A stretch of 57,773 nt of DNA, taken from assembly GCA_964437515.1 (NCBI GenBank), contig CAYTHB010000012.1, forward strand, positions 1 through 57,773, written 5' to 3'. The stretch's first letter is position 1, and every line of letters begins with the position of its first letter. The notes under the pieces are model-generated. The model made no database searches, was not told the origin of the DNA, and saw only the letters and a program-made list of their open reading frames with translations. Source of the DNA: Sterolibacterium sp964437515 (GTDB taxonomy: Bacteria > Pseudomonadota > Gammaproteobacteria > Burkholderiales > Rhodocyclaceae). Position numbers and translations under genes: made by a program. This document shows positions 25,317 to 34,119 of this stretch, piece after piece.

Positions 25317-26954
25317 GTGAGCCTGGAAGGACAACTCCTCGACCAGAAGTCCTTGCGGGCGGTAACCGGTAAGACGACAGACTGGAACGAAATCGCCAAG
25401 GATTGCATTGCGTTTGCCAATGCAACGGGCGGTCGTCTGCTTCTGGGTATCGAGGATGGCCAAAACGCGCCACCAGCCAACCAGCACATCCCGGCAGGCC
25501 TACCCGACACACTGCGGCGCAAATTGGCCGAGCGTACCGTCAACGTATCCGTGCTACCCGATGTCGTCACCGCCCCGAATGGCGGCCAGTACATCGAGTT
25601 GCGCATTCCACGCGCCATGGCCGTTGCATCCACCACCGATGGCCGTTACTTCTTGCGCGTAGCAGACCAAAGCAAGCCCGTCACAGGCGATGACGTGATG
25701 CGATTGGCCAGTGAGCGTGCCGCGCTGCCTTGGGAAACACAGACCACCCTGCAAATTCCACGCACCGAGGTCGATACCACCAAGCGTGACAGGCTACTGG
25801 TTGCCTTGCGCGCATCCGACCGGGTCAAGGCTTCCGTCAAAGAAAAATCCAACGACGAACTGCTTGATCACTATCAGCTCGCACAAGGGCAGGCTCTCAC
25901 CAACTTGGGCGTGCTTTGCCTTGGCCGTCAGCATCACCGCGCCCAACTGACCACGGCACCGGTCATCCAGTTCATCAAGTACGACGAGCATGGACAGAAG
26001 GTCAACAAGCTGGTGTGGGACGATCACACCCTGAGCCCGATGGAATTGATCGAGGCGGTCTGGCTGGAAGTACCTGACTTCCGCGAGCACTATGAACTGC
26101 CCGACGGCCTGTACCGCCAGAATGTACCCGCTTTCGATGAAATCGTGGTGCGCGAACTGCTGGTCAACGCCCTAGTCCATCGCCCCTACACCCAGCGTGG
26201 CGACATTTTCCTGAACCTGCATCCCGACCGGCTGGAAATAGTTAACCCCGGCCCATTGCCGCTAGGCGTCACACCGCAGAACGTGCTGCACACCACCGTG
26301 CGCCGCAACGAGCATCTGGCCCGCCTGTTCCACGACTTAAAGTTGATGGAACGCGAAGGCAGCGGCTTCGACAAGATCTTCGAGGTGCTGCTCTCGCAAG
26401 GCCGCCCGATGCCTGAGTTGATCGAAACCCACGACCGCGTACAGGTCACGGTGCGTCGCCGCATCCTCAAGCCCGAAGTCATCGATTTCATTGCCAAGGC
26501 AGATCAGACCTATCAGCTTACGCAGCGCGAACGCATTGCACTGGGTCTGTTGACCCAACACGACGCACTCACCGCCCGCGAACTGGCCGACACCCTAGAG
26601 CTGCCCAGCATTGAGGCCCTGCAGCCATGGTTCAAACGATTGCTCGACTGGCACTTGGTGCAGAGCGCAGGGCGTACCCAAGCCACGCGCTATTTTGTTG
26701 ATCCTAGCCTGCTGTGCAGCCTGAAGTTCACTGGAGAGACCACCCTCAAGCGCATTGAGCCGCACCGCTTGGCAGCACTGGTGCTGGAAGACTTGCAGCG
26801 CTATCCACAATCCGCCATCAGCGAAATCCACCAGCGTATCGGCGGCGAAATTCACCCGAAACAGGTGAAACGCGCGCTGGAAGAATTGATTGAGCGCGGT
26901 GCAGTGCGCTTTGAGGGCAACAACCGCTGGCGGCGCTACTGGGCCATATCATGA
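25317..26954 (+). CDS. AlbA_2 (Schlafen-type) DNA-binding and HATPase_c_4 protein, COG2865
   Basis: 545 residues from the GTG at 25,317, which has GGGGA upstream and sits 22 bases after the HTH gene; a longer frame reaching into that gene is not used. Residues ~10-130 are an AlbA_2 domain (DWNEIAKDCIAFANATGG, LLLGIEDG). Residues ~275-400 are a GHKL-type ATPase with N-box RELLVNALVHRPY, NPGPLP and a LMEREGSGFDKIF segment. The C-terminal part looks like winged helices. Such proteins are called ATP-dependent transcriptional regulators or helicase-like, without a firm biochemical role. Its stop overlaps the next start as ATGA. Confidence 0.82.
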   Translation: MSLEGQLLDQKSLRAVTGKTTDWNEIAKDCIAFANATGGRLLLGIEDGQNAPPANQHIPAGLPDTLRRKLAERTVNVSVLPDVVTAPNGGQYIELRIPRAMAVASTTDGRYFLRVADQSKPVTGDDVMRLASERAALPWETQTTLQIPRTEVDTTKRDRLLVALRASDRVKASVKEKSNDELLDHYQLAQGQALTNLGVLCLGRQHHRAQLTTAPVIQFIKYDEHGQKVNKLVWDDHTLSPMELIEAVWLEVPDFREHYELPDGLYRQNVPAFDEIVVRELLVNALVHRPYTQRGDIFLNLHPDRLEIVNPGPLPLGVTPQNVLHTTVRRNEHLARLFHDLKLMEREGSGFDKIFEVLLSQGRPMPELIETHDRVQVTVRRRILKPEVIDFIAKADQTYQLTQRERIALGLLTQHDALTARELADTLELPSIEALQPWFKRLLDWHLVQSAGRTQATRYFVDPSLLCSLKFTGETTLKRIEPHRLAALVLEDLQRYPQSAISEIHQRIGGEIHPKQVKRALEELIERGAVRFEGNNRWRRYWAIS

Positions 26955-27112
26955 AAAGGCTATCGGACAACGCGCGCGATATCGGTGATAGCTGGGCGAT
27001 AGGACGTGGGCGATACATCGGCGCAGGCTCAATGAATCAAAGGTTTCTATCGACCACGGGCAATGCAGGGTGGGCGATAGACCCGCTCACGGTGAGAGGG
27101 GGACTCACATGA
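26951..27112 (+). CDS. micro-gene 1: 53-residue product coupled to the AlbA_2 gene
   Basis: ATG at 26,951 overlaps the AlbA_2 stop codon as ATGA. The frame runs 53 codons (start MKRLSDNARDIGDSWAIGRG) and its TGA overlaps the ATG of the next micro-gene, again as ATGA. The product is basic and Gly-rich with two WAI motifs encoded by repeated TGGGCGATA units. It matches no family I know. It might instead be a leader or an operator region that happens to stay open, but the two exact overlaps favour translation. Confidence 0.45.
   Translation: MKRLSDNARDIGDSWAIGRGRYIGAGSMNQRFLSTTGNAGWAIDPLTVRGGLT
26982..27079. repeat. three exact TGGGCGATA direct repeats plus one variant
   Basis: TGGGCGATA occurs at 26,993-27,001, 27,007-27,015 and 27,071-27,079; the variant TCGGTGATA lies at 26,982-26,990. 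The first two exact copies start 14 bases apart. They lie inside micro-gene 1, in the only gap of the operon large enough to hold a second promoter. They may be binding sites for a regulator. Confidence 0.5.
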
Positions 27113-27243
27113 CACCAGAAAAATTGAACGACGCCGTGATCTGTGCGAAACCCAAGCGAACCGAAGCCACCGCATTACGCAGTGCGGCATGGGACGCTTT
27201 CGCGTCTGCTCTATTCACGCCCACAGAGCCGAGCGCCGCATGA
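27109..27243 (+). CDS. micro-gene 2: 44-residue product coupled to jetA
   Basis: ATG 27,109 follows a good ribosome-binding site (GAGAGGGGG, six bases). The frame has 44 codons (start MTPEKLNDAVICAKPKR) and its TGA overlaps the jetA ATG as ATGA. The sequence is Ala-rich in its second half with one cysteine. No known family. Either it is a small protein of the defence operon or it serves to deliver ribosomes to jetA, which lacks a strong ribosome-binding site of its own. Confidence 0.5.
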   Translation: MTPEKLNDAVICAKPKRTEATALRSAAWDAFASALFTPTEPSAA

Positions 27244-28694
27244 CCCTCGACTACGCCACTTTGGATGCCCTGCGCACCCACCACCCCACGTGGCGGCTGT
27301 TGCGTTCGGATCATGCACCGCTGGTGGCGAGCTTTCTGCAACGGGTGTTCGTAGCACCGAATGTGCGGGTGATGGCGGCGGCAGATTTGGCCGAAGCCTT
27401 GGAGGACGAGCTGTATGCCTTGCGCCTGCATGTGGATGAAAGCGCCTTTCCTAAACCCGCGCTGGAATACCTGAACGATTGGGCCGCGCCCGACAAGGGC
27501 TGGCTGCGCAAGTTCTACCGCCCCGGCACGGACGAGGCGCAATTCGACTTGACGCCCGCTACCGAAAAGGCCATCGCCTGGCTGGCACAGCTCAGCGAAC
27601 GGCAGTTCGTCGGCACGGAATCACGCCTGCTCACGCTGTTTGATCTACTCAAACAGATGAGCGAAGGCAGTGAGGCCGATCCGGCCAAACGCATTGCCGA
27701 GCTGCACAAAAAGCGTGATGACATCGACGCCGAGATCGCCCGGGTACTCTCCGGCGATGTGCCGCTGCTCGATGACACAGCGGTGAAAGATCGCTTCCAG
27801 CAATTTATGCAAGGTGCGCGCGAGCTGCTAACTGACTTTCGCGAGGTGGAGTATAACTTTCGTCAGTTGGACCGGCGCGTTCGCGAGCGCATCGCGCTCT
27901 GGGAAGGCAGCAAGGGCGCGCTGCTGGAAGACATCATGGGCGAGCGCGATGTCATTGCCGACTCTGATCAGGGCAAGAGCTTTCGCGCCTTCTGGGACTT
28001 TCTGCTATCCAGCCGTCGTCAGGAAGAATTGACCGAGCTGCTGGATCGCGTGCTCGCACTACCCGCGGTGACGGACCTGAATCCGGATACCCGCACCCGC
28101 CGCGTGCATTACGACTGGATGGAAGCGGGCGAGCATACCCAGCGCACCGTCGCCGCCTTGTCACAGCAATTGCGCCGCTTTCTGGATGACCAAGCCTGGC
28201 TGGAAAACCGCCGCATCATGGATATTTTGCACGGCATCGAGAGCAAAGCGCTGGCGCTACGCGATGCGCCCCCTCCAGGCAACGTGATGGAAATGGCTGA
28301 GTCCTGCGCAGATATTGAACTGGCAATGGAGCGGCCCCTGTTTGCCCCCGCCATCAAACCCGTGATTGCCGATCTGGCCTTGCAAACGGGTGATGAAGAT
28401 ATCGACCCATCGGCATTGTTCGATCAGGTGGTTGTCGACAAGGCGCAACTTATCCGCCATATCCGCCACGCTTTGCAAGATCGCGCCCAGATCACTTTGA
28501 GTGAGCTGGTAGCGAATCAGCCCTTACAACAGGGGCTGGCCGAGTTGGTGACCTATCTGCAACTGGGCAGTGCAGCATTCAGCACCGTGGTGGACGAAGA
28601 CACCCCCGAACCCATCCGCTGGCAGGCTGTGGCAACGGATGGTCAAGCTATTACCCGCAGTGCGCGGCTGCCCCGCGTGATCTTCATGCGCTGA
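27240..28694 (+). CDS. jetA: Wadjet anti-plasmid system protein JetA (DUF3375)
   Basis: 484 residues from the ATG at 27,240 (MTLDYATLDALRTHHPTW), the conserved start of the family; an in-frame start at 27,189 would add an unrelated leader. JetA is the kleisin-like/MukF-type subunit bridging the JetC ATPase heads. Features seen: SDHAPLVASFLQRVF, an acidic VLSGDVPLLDDTAVKDRF segment and a helical C-terminal half. First gene of a complete jetABCD set; jetB starts 25 bases downstream. Wadjet complexes extrude and cleave small circular DNA, giving resistance to plasmids. Confidence 0.93.
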   Translation: MTLDYATLDALRTHHPTWRLLRSDHAPLVASFLQRVFVAPNVRVMAAADLAEALEDELYALRLHVDESAFPKPALEYLNDWAAPDKGWLRKFYRPGTDEAQFDLTPATEKAIAWLAQLSERQFVGTESRLLTLFDLLKQMSEGSEADPAKRIAELHKKRDDIDAEIARVLSGDVPLLDDTAVKDRFQQFMQGARELLTDFREVEYNFRQLDRRVRERIALWEGSKGALLEDIMGERDVIADSDQGKSFRAFWDFLLSSRRQEELTELLDRVLALPAVTDLNPDTRTRRVHYDWMEAGEHTQRTVAALSQQLRRFLDDQAWLENRRIMDILHGIESKALALRDAPPPGNVMEMAESCADIELAMERPLFAPAIKPVIADLALQTGDEDIDPSALFDQVVVDKAQLIRHIRHALQDRAQITLSELVANQPLQQGLAELVTYLQLGSAAFSTVVDEDTPEPIRWQAVATDGQAITRSARLPRVIFMR

Positions 28695-28719
28695 AAAAGA
28701 ACAAAAGCTGAGGCAAGAA

Positions 28720-29397
28720 ATGGAAGAGGAATTCTTGAACACAACACCGACTGCACAGCCGATGGTGGCTCCAACCGCTGATTTGTCGGTTTTGCTGATC
28801 GGCTTGCTCAAAGGCGTGCTCTACCGGGATAGCGATGAACGCCAATGGGCAGCTCTGCTGAACCTGCAAGCACGAGTCCGTGATTACGTAGCGGTGTTGA
28901 ATCTTGATCTGGTGCTGGATGAGGCAGAAGGCTATGCATTCCTGAAAAGCCGCCCCGAACCTGCCGATGACGAACCATCTCCACGTTTGCCGCGTTTGGT
29001 GACGCGCCGCCCGCTGTCCTTCGCTGTGAGTTTGCTGCTTGCATTGCTGCGCAAAAAACTCGCTGAGTTCGATGCGGGCGATGGCGATACGCGGCTGGTG
29101 CTCTCCCGCGACGATGTCGTGGAACTGGTGCGGGTGTTCCTGCCTGATGGCCCGAATGAGGCCAAGCTAATCGACCAGATTGAAACCACGATCAACAAGG
29201 TGGCCGAATTGGGTTTTCTGCAGAAGCTCAAACCCGCCGGTGGCGCGGCGGTCGGGCCCGCTAATTACGAGGTGCGGCGGATTCTGAAGGCCTTTGTCGA
29301 CGCCCAATGGCTGGCTGAATTCGATACGCGCTTGGCCACGTATCAATCTCAACTGGCGGGCGTGAGCAACACCAAGAAAGGTGCTGACCATGAATGA
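28720..29397 (+). CDS. jetB: Wadjet protein JetB (DUF4194)
   Basis: 225 residues. The winged-helix DUF4194 pattern is present: LIGLLKGVLYRDSDERQW, RDYVAVLNLDLVLDEAEGY and a LPRLVTRRPLSF segment. The C-terminal half holds NKVAELGFLQKL and VRRILKAFVDAQWL. JetB is the MukE/KITE-like subunit that binds the JetA kleisin. The last 8 bases overlap the start of jetC. Confidence 0.93.
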   Translation: MEEEFLNTTPTAQPMVAPTADLSVLLIGLLKGVLYRDSDERQWAALLNLQARVRDYVAVLNLDLVLDEAEGYAFLKSRPEPADDEPSPRLPRLVTRRPLSFAVSLLLALLRKKLAEFDAGDGDTRLVLSRDDVVELVRVFLPDGPNEAKLIDQIETTINKVAELGFLQKLKPAGGAAVGPANYEVRRILKAFVDAQWLAEFDTRLATYQSQLAGVSNTKKGADHE

Positions 29398-32300
29398 TCC
29401 GCAATCACTGTGCCTAGACTTCTGCGCCGATGACACGCTGTCGGGCTTTCGGCTGACTCGGCTGGAGGCATTCAACTGGGGCACCTTTGACAGCCGGGTG
29501 TGGGTGCTGCAACTGGATGGCAAGAATGGCTTGCTTACGGGTGATATTGGCTCGGGCAAATCCACCTTGGTGGATGCCATTACCACGCTGCTGGTGCCTG
29601 CCAACCGGATCACCTACAACAAGGCCGCCGGAGCGGACAGCAAGGAAAGAACACTGCGCTCCTACGTGCTGGGGCACTACAAATCCGAGCGCAATGAGGT
29701 TACCGGCGCGGCCAAGCCAGTGAGCCTGCGTGACCACAACAGCTACTCGGTGATCTTGGGTGTTTTCCACAACGCAGGCTACGACCAGACGGTGACGCTG
29801 GCGCAGGTGTTCTGGATGAAGGAGGCCCATGGGCAACCCGCTCGGTTTTTCTTGGGCGCGGAGCGTGCGCTATCTATTGCGTCTGACTTTTCACATTTCG
29901 GGTCAGACATTGCCCAGTTGCGCAAAAAGCTGCGCGGGCTGGGTGCTGAATTGCACGATAGCTTCCCACCCTATGCGGCATGGTTCCGTCGGCGCTTCGG
30001 CATTGAAAACGATCAGGCGCTGGAATTGTTCCACCAGACGGTGTCGATGAAGTCCGTGGGTAACCTGACGGATTTCGTGCGCAGTCATATGCTTGAACCC
30101 TTCGAGGTTGGCCCGCGACTGCAGGCCTTGATCGGCCACTTCGATGATCTCAATCGCGCCCATCAGTCCGTACTGAAAACCCAGCAGCAGGTCGAATTGC
30201 TCACGCCTCTGATTGATGACTGTGGCCGCCACAAGGCACGGGCAGCCGAGGTCGACAGTCTGCGCGGATGCCGGGATAGTCTGAGACCCCACTTTGCGGG
30301 CCTGAAGCTTGGGCTTATAGATAAACGCCTGGGCTCGCTGGCAGAAGAATGGGAGCGCGTGGATGCCCAAGTACAAAAACTAGATGCTGCGCAGGAGACG
30401 CAAGGCCAGCAAATAGATGAACTGAAACAGGCCATCAACGACAACGGCGGCGACCGACTAGAACGCCTTGCCGTCGAAATTCGCAAAAAAGAGCAGCTGC
30501 GGGATACCCGTAAAGCCAAGGCCAGTCGCTATGGTGAACTGGCCGCCGTACTGGGTGAGCCACCTGCGACCGATACCACCACCTTCGTCGCGCAGCGCGG
30601 CAAGTATCAAAACTGGCGCGAGGATGCACGCAACCGCGATGCTGATCTGCAAAACACCCTCACTGAACACGGTGTGACTTTGCGCCAAGGCAAGCAAGAG
30701 CACGACCAACAGACTTTGGAGATCGACAGCCTCAAGCGCCGACGCAGCAACATTGATGACCAGCAGATCCAGATCCGCGCCACGATGTGTGCGGCACTCG
30801 GACTCAACGTGGAGGAAATGCCGTTTGCTGGTGAATTGATTCAGGTGCGTGAAGACGAGCGCGATTGGGAAGGCGCTGCCGAACGGTTGCTGCGCGGCTT
30901 TGGCCTGGCGCTACTGGTTCCGGATGCGCATTACAAGGCCATAGCTGAATGGGTGGATGGTGCCCATCTGCGTGGCCGCCTGGTGTACTTTCATGTGCGG
31001 TTACGCAAGTCCGCTGAGCTGCCCGACCTCCACCGTGATTCCTTGGTACGCAAGCTGTCCATCAAGCCAGACTCACCGCACTACGATTGGTTGGAACGCG
31101 AACTGGCCCATCGGTTTGACGTCGCATGTTGCGCCACGCAAGAGCAATTCCGTCGCGAGACCCGCGCCATCACCCGCGCGGGCCAGATCAAAGACCCGAG
31201 TGGCCGACACGAAAAGGATGACCGTCACCGTATCGATGATCGCAGCCGCTACGTACTGGGCTGGAGCAATAGTGCCAAGATCGCGGCACTGGAGGCCAAG
31301 CGCCGTCAGCTGGAAGCTCAGCTTGGCGAGGTTGGCAGTGAAATCGGTATTATCCAGAAACAACGTGATGAGCTCGCCAGCCGCCTTGATGCGCTGACCC
31401 GTCTCGAAGAGTTTACGGCGTTCGACGAGCAGGATTGGGCCAGCGTTGCCACCGAAATTGCACAGTTGGTGGATGAACGCAACCGGCTGGAATCAGCGTC
31501 GGATGTACTCAAACAGTTGAACGAAAACCTGCGCACCTTGCAGAAGGCGCAGAAGGAAACCGGAGAAGAGTTGCAAACTGCACGCGAGAAGCGCGCCAAA
31601 GTGGAACAGCGACGCTCTGACGCGCAAGATCTGCGACAGCAAACCATGGAGCGGCTTCATGGTTTTGTCATCGACGATGCATTGTTGGCAAAGCTCGAAA
31701 TCATGCGCACCGAGGCGTTGGGGGAACACCAACTCACGGTTGAATCCTGCGATAACCGCGAGCAGGACGTGCGCACCTGGCTGCAGTCAAGGATTGACGC
31801 CGAGGACTTGAAGCTCAAACGTCTAGCGGAGAAGATCATCAAAGCCATGGCCTCCTTCAAGGAGACATTCAAGCTGGAGACGGCCGAGATGGATGCCAGC
31901 CTTGAAGCGGCCTTCGAATATGAAAACCTGCTGACGCAATTGAACCTCGACGACCTGCCGCGTTTTGTTTCGCGCTTCAAGGAACTGCTCAACATCAACA
32001 CCATCAACGAAATCGCGAACTTCAATGCTCAGTTGGCCCGTGAGCGCGAAACTATCAAGGAGCGCATCGCCCACATCAACAAATCGCTGGGCGAGATCGA
32101 CTACAACCCTGGCCGCTACATCGTGCTGGAGTCGCAGGCCAGCCCTGACGCCGAGATCCGCGACTTCCAACAGGAATTACGCGCCTGCACCGAAGGCGCT
32201 GTCACAGGTTCGGATGACACCCAGTATTCCGAAGCAAAATTCCTGCAGGTCAAGGCCATCATCGACCGTTTCCGGGGGCGCGAAGGCTTGTCCGAACAGG

Positions 32301-32782
32301 ATCGCCGCTGGACAGCGAAAGTCACCGATGTGCGCAACTGGTTCCTTTTCGCCGCCAGCGAGCGCTGGCGTGAGGACAACAGCGAGCACGAGCATTACTC
32401 AGACTCCGGTGGCAAGTCGGGCGGGCAAAAAGAGAAATTGGCCTACACCATTCTGGCCGCCAGTCTGGCCTACCAGTTTGGCTTGGAGTGGGGGGAGATC
32501 CGTTCTCGTTCCTTCCGCTTCGTGGTCATTGATGAGGCCTTCGGGCGCGGTTCTGATGAGTCCGCCCAATACGGACTGAAGCTGTTCCAGCAACTCAATC
32601 TGCAACTGTTGATTGTGACGCCGCTACAGAAAATCCACATCATCGAGCCTTACGTTTCCAGTGTTGGCTTCGTCCATAACGAAGGTGGGCGAGCATCGAA
32701 GCTGCGCAATCTGTCCATCGAGGAATACCGCGCGCAGAAGGCCTTGATACCAGCCCAATCTGCGCAAGAGTCTGTGCCGTGA
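29390..32782 (+). CDS. jetC: Wadjet protein JetC, SMC/MukB-like ATPase
   Basis: 1130 residues from the ATG at 29,390; a GTG nine bases earlier is possible. The N-terminal head carries Walker A LTGDIGSGKST (about residues 50-60), the C-terminal head the signature SGGKSGGQKEKLAY (~1004-1017) and Walker B FRFVVIDEAFGRGSDE (~1041). Two long coiled coils with a hinge-like segment at roughly 470-620 lie between. It is the motor that extrudes DNA loops in the cytoplasm. All catalytic elements look intact, so the system is probably functional. Overlaps jetB by 8 bases and jetD by 4. Confidence 0.94.
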   Translation: MNDPQSLCLDFCADDTLSGFRLTRLEAFNWGTFDSRVWVLQLDGKNGLLTGDIGSGKSTLVDAITTLLVPANRITYNKAAGADSKERTLRSYVLGHYKSERNEVTGAAKPVSLRDHNSYSVILGVFHNAGYDQTVTLAQVFWMKEAHGQPARFFLGAERALSIASDFSHFGSDIAQLRKKLRGLGAELHDSFPPYAAWFRRRFGIENDQALELFHQTVSMKSVGNLTDFVRSHMLEPFEVGPRLQALIGHFDDLNRAHQSVLKTQQQVELLTPLIDDCGRHKARAAEVDSLRGCRDSLRPHFAGLKLGLIDKRLGSLAEEWERVDAQVQKLDAAQETQGQQIDELKQAINDNGGDRLERLAVEIRKKEQLRDTRKAKASRYGELAAVLGEPPATDTTTFVAQRGKYQNWREDARNRDADLQNTLTEHGVTLRQGKQEHDQQTLEIDSLKRRRSNIDDQQIQIRATMCAALGLNVEEMPFAGELIQVREDERDWEGAAERLLRGFGLALLVPDAHYKAIAEWVDGAHLRGRLVYFHVRLRKSAELPDLHRDSLVRKLSIKPDSPHYDWLERELAHRFDVACCATQEQFRRETRAITRAGQIKDPSGRHEKDDRHRIDDRSRYVLGWSNSAKIAALEAKRRQLEAQLGEVGSEIGIIQKQRDELASRLDALTRLEEFTAFDEQDWASVATEIAQLVDERNRLESASDVLKQLNENLRTLQKAQKETGEELQTAREKRAKVEQRRSDAQDLRQQTMERLHGFVIDDALLAKLEIMRTEALGEHQLTVESCDNREQDVRTWLQSRIDAEDLKLKRLAEKIIKAMASFKETFKLETAEMDASLEAAFEYENLLTQLNLDDLPRFVSRFKELLNINTINEIANFNAQLARERETIKERIAHINKSLGEIDYNPGRYIVLESQASPDAEIRDFQQELRACTEGAVTGSDDTQYSEAKFLQVKAIIDRFRGREGLSEQDRRWTAKVTDVRNWFLFAASERWREDNSEHEHYSDSGGKSGGQKEKLAYTILAASLAYQFGLEWGEIRSRSFRFVVIDEAFGRGSDESAQYGLKLFQQLNLQLLIVTPLQKIHIIEPYVSSVGFVHNEGGRASKLRNLSIEEYRAQKALIPAQSAQESVP

Positions 32783-33990
32783 CTTGGACCGGCCCAAAAG
32801 AATTGAAAGCGCAGTTGGCGCGGCTTTGGGAGCGCGGCGAACTGCTGCGAGACGCAGTGACGGGTCATGTGCGTTTTCCTTTGCGCATGTCCCTCAAGTC
32901 TCCAACTTCAGCGGACATCACCGATCGTTTTAACGAAGTTCGCGATTGGGCTGCCGAATTGGCCGCAACGAACTCAGTGAGAGTGGAGTGGCAGGAGCTC
33001 AGGCACCGTGTCCAGGGCGCGCAAAAGTTGCCGACCTACGTGTGGGTCGAGACACTAGATGATGCGTTGACCTGGTTAGGCAAACGTAAAGATTGGGAAC
33101 GCTTTTCGGTACAAGTTTCCACTACTCGGCAAACCCATCCAGCCTTGATGCCGTGGTTAGAGAAGCGCCCGCTGCAGGCACTGGAACTGTCCGTCGAATG
33201 GCCTCGATTACTGGCTGTGGTAACGTGGCTTGTTGGCCATCCGCGTCCCGGCATTTACTTGCGTCAGGTGGATTTGCCTGGTGTTCACAGCAAATTCATC
33301 GAAACCCATCGCGGCGTCCTGACCGAACTGCTCGATCTGGCATTGCCAACCGATGCAGTGGATTCCGGCAAAACCGGTGTCAGCCAGTTTCCTGCCCGAT
33401 ATGGCTTTCTGGAAAAGCCGACGCGCATTCGCTTCCGTATGCTTGATCCGTCGATTCACGTCGTGCCCGGCTCAGCATCCCCTGACGTGACGCTGGATGC
33501 CGATAGCTTCAGTCGCTTGAATCTCAATGTGCAGCGTGTATTCATCACCGAGAACGAAACCAATTTCCTCGCCTTTCCACCTGTTTGTAATGCCGTCGTA
33601 ATTTTCGGTGCTGGTTATGGTTGGGATGCATTGGCCCGCAGTCATTGGTTAAAGAACTGTTCAATCCATTATTGGGGTGACATCGATACGCATGGCTTTG
33701 GCATTCTGGATCAGCTTCGCGCCCACTTTGACCACGTGGTTTCGTTCTTGATGGACAGGGCCACACTCGATGCGCACGCTTCGATTTGGGGCAGTGAGGA
33801 CAAGCCCCTTCGCGTGGACTTGCACCGACTCACGCCCGAGGAAAGAGCCCTATACGACGACCTGCGCTACAACCGCATTCGCCTTGGACTACGGCTAGAG
33901 CAGGAGCACATCGGCTTCCACTGGCTAGCTCATCGCCTTCATCTTCTTGATGGCACTGGCACATTTATTCACCCGACAATTAAAGTTTGA
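32779..33990 (+). CDS. jetD: Wadjet protein JetD, Toprim-like nuclease (DUF3322/DUF2220)
   Basis: 403 residues from a GTG that overlaps the jetC stop as GTGA. The N-terminal DUF3322 (~1-190) is followed by the DUF2220 Toprim-like nuclease, whose metal-binding acids are visible in ITENET (E258, E260) and YWGDIDTHGF (D301, D303). JetD is the topoisomerase-VI-like subunit that cuts the DNA once the loop has been extruded. The end LLDGTGTF is complete. Its last codons form one arm of an 18-base inverted repeat. Confidence 0.93.
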   Translation: MTWTGPKELKAQLARLWERGELLRDAVTGHVRFPLRMSLKSPTSADITDRFNEVRDWAAELAATNSVRVEWQELRHRVQGAQKLPTYVWVETLDDALTWLGKRKDWERFSVQVSTTRQTHPALMPWLEKRPLQALELSVEWPRLLAVVTWLVGHPRPGIYLRQVDLPGVHSKFIETHRGVLTELLDLALPTDAVDSGKTGVSQFPARYGFLEKPTRIRFRMLDPSIHVVPGSASPDVTLDADSFSRLNLNVQRVFITENETNFLAFPPVCNAVVIFGAGYGWDALARSHWLKNCSIHYWGDIDTHGFGILDQLRAHFDHVVSFLMDRATLDAHASIWGSEDKPLRVDLHRLTPEERALYDDLRYNRIRLGLRLEQEHIGFHWLAHRLHLLDGTGTFIHPTIKV

Positions 33991-34107
33991 TTGCGATTAC
34001 CTTGTGCGATGCCACGTTCACTCCGCACATCGTCGCAGTGTCTATGAATTCTGCGACGATGCGCAGAATGACGGTGAAATTCTTAATCCTTAATTGCCGG
34101 GTGAATA
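33966..34107. repeat. nested inverted repeats around the jetD stop codon
   Basis: Outer arms: TATTCACCCGACAATTAA (33,966-33,983) and TTAATTGCCGGGTGAATA (34,090-34,107), 17 of 18 pairs. Inner arms: ATCGTCGCAG (34,029-34,038) and CTGCGACGAT (34,051-34,060), perfect, extended by further pairs outward. There is no T-run, so a simple terminator is unlikely. It marks the boundary between the defence operon and the GNAT-Rnk gene. Confidence 0.65.
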
Positions 34108-34119
34108 GCTTGTAAGAGC

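Noticed and set aside
27105..27542. 145-codon minus-strand frame over micro-gene 2 and the start of jetA
   Set aside because: No ribosome-binding site or family pattern, and it opposes a well-coupled operon.
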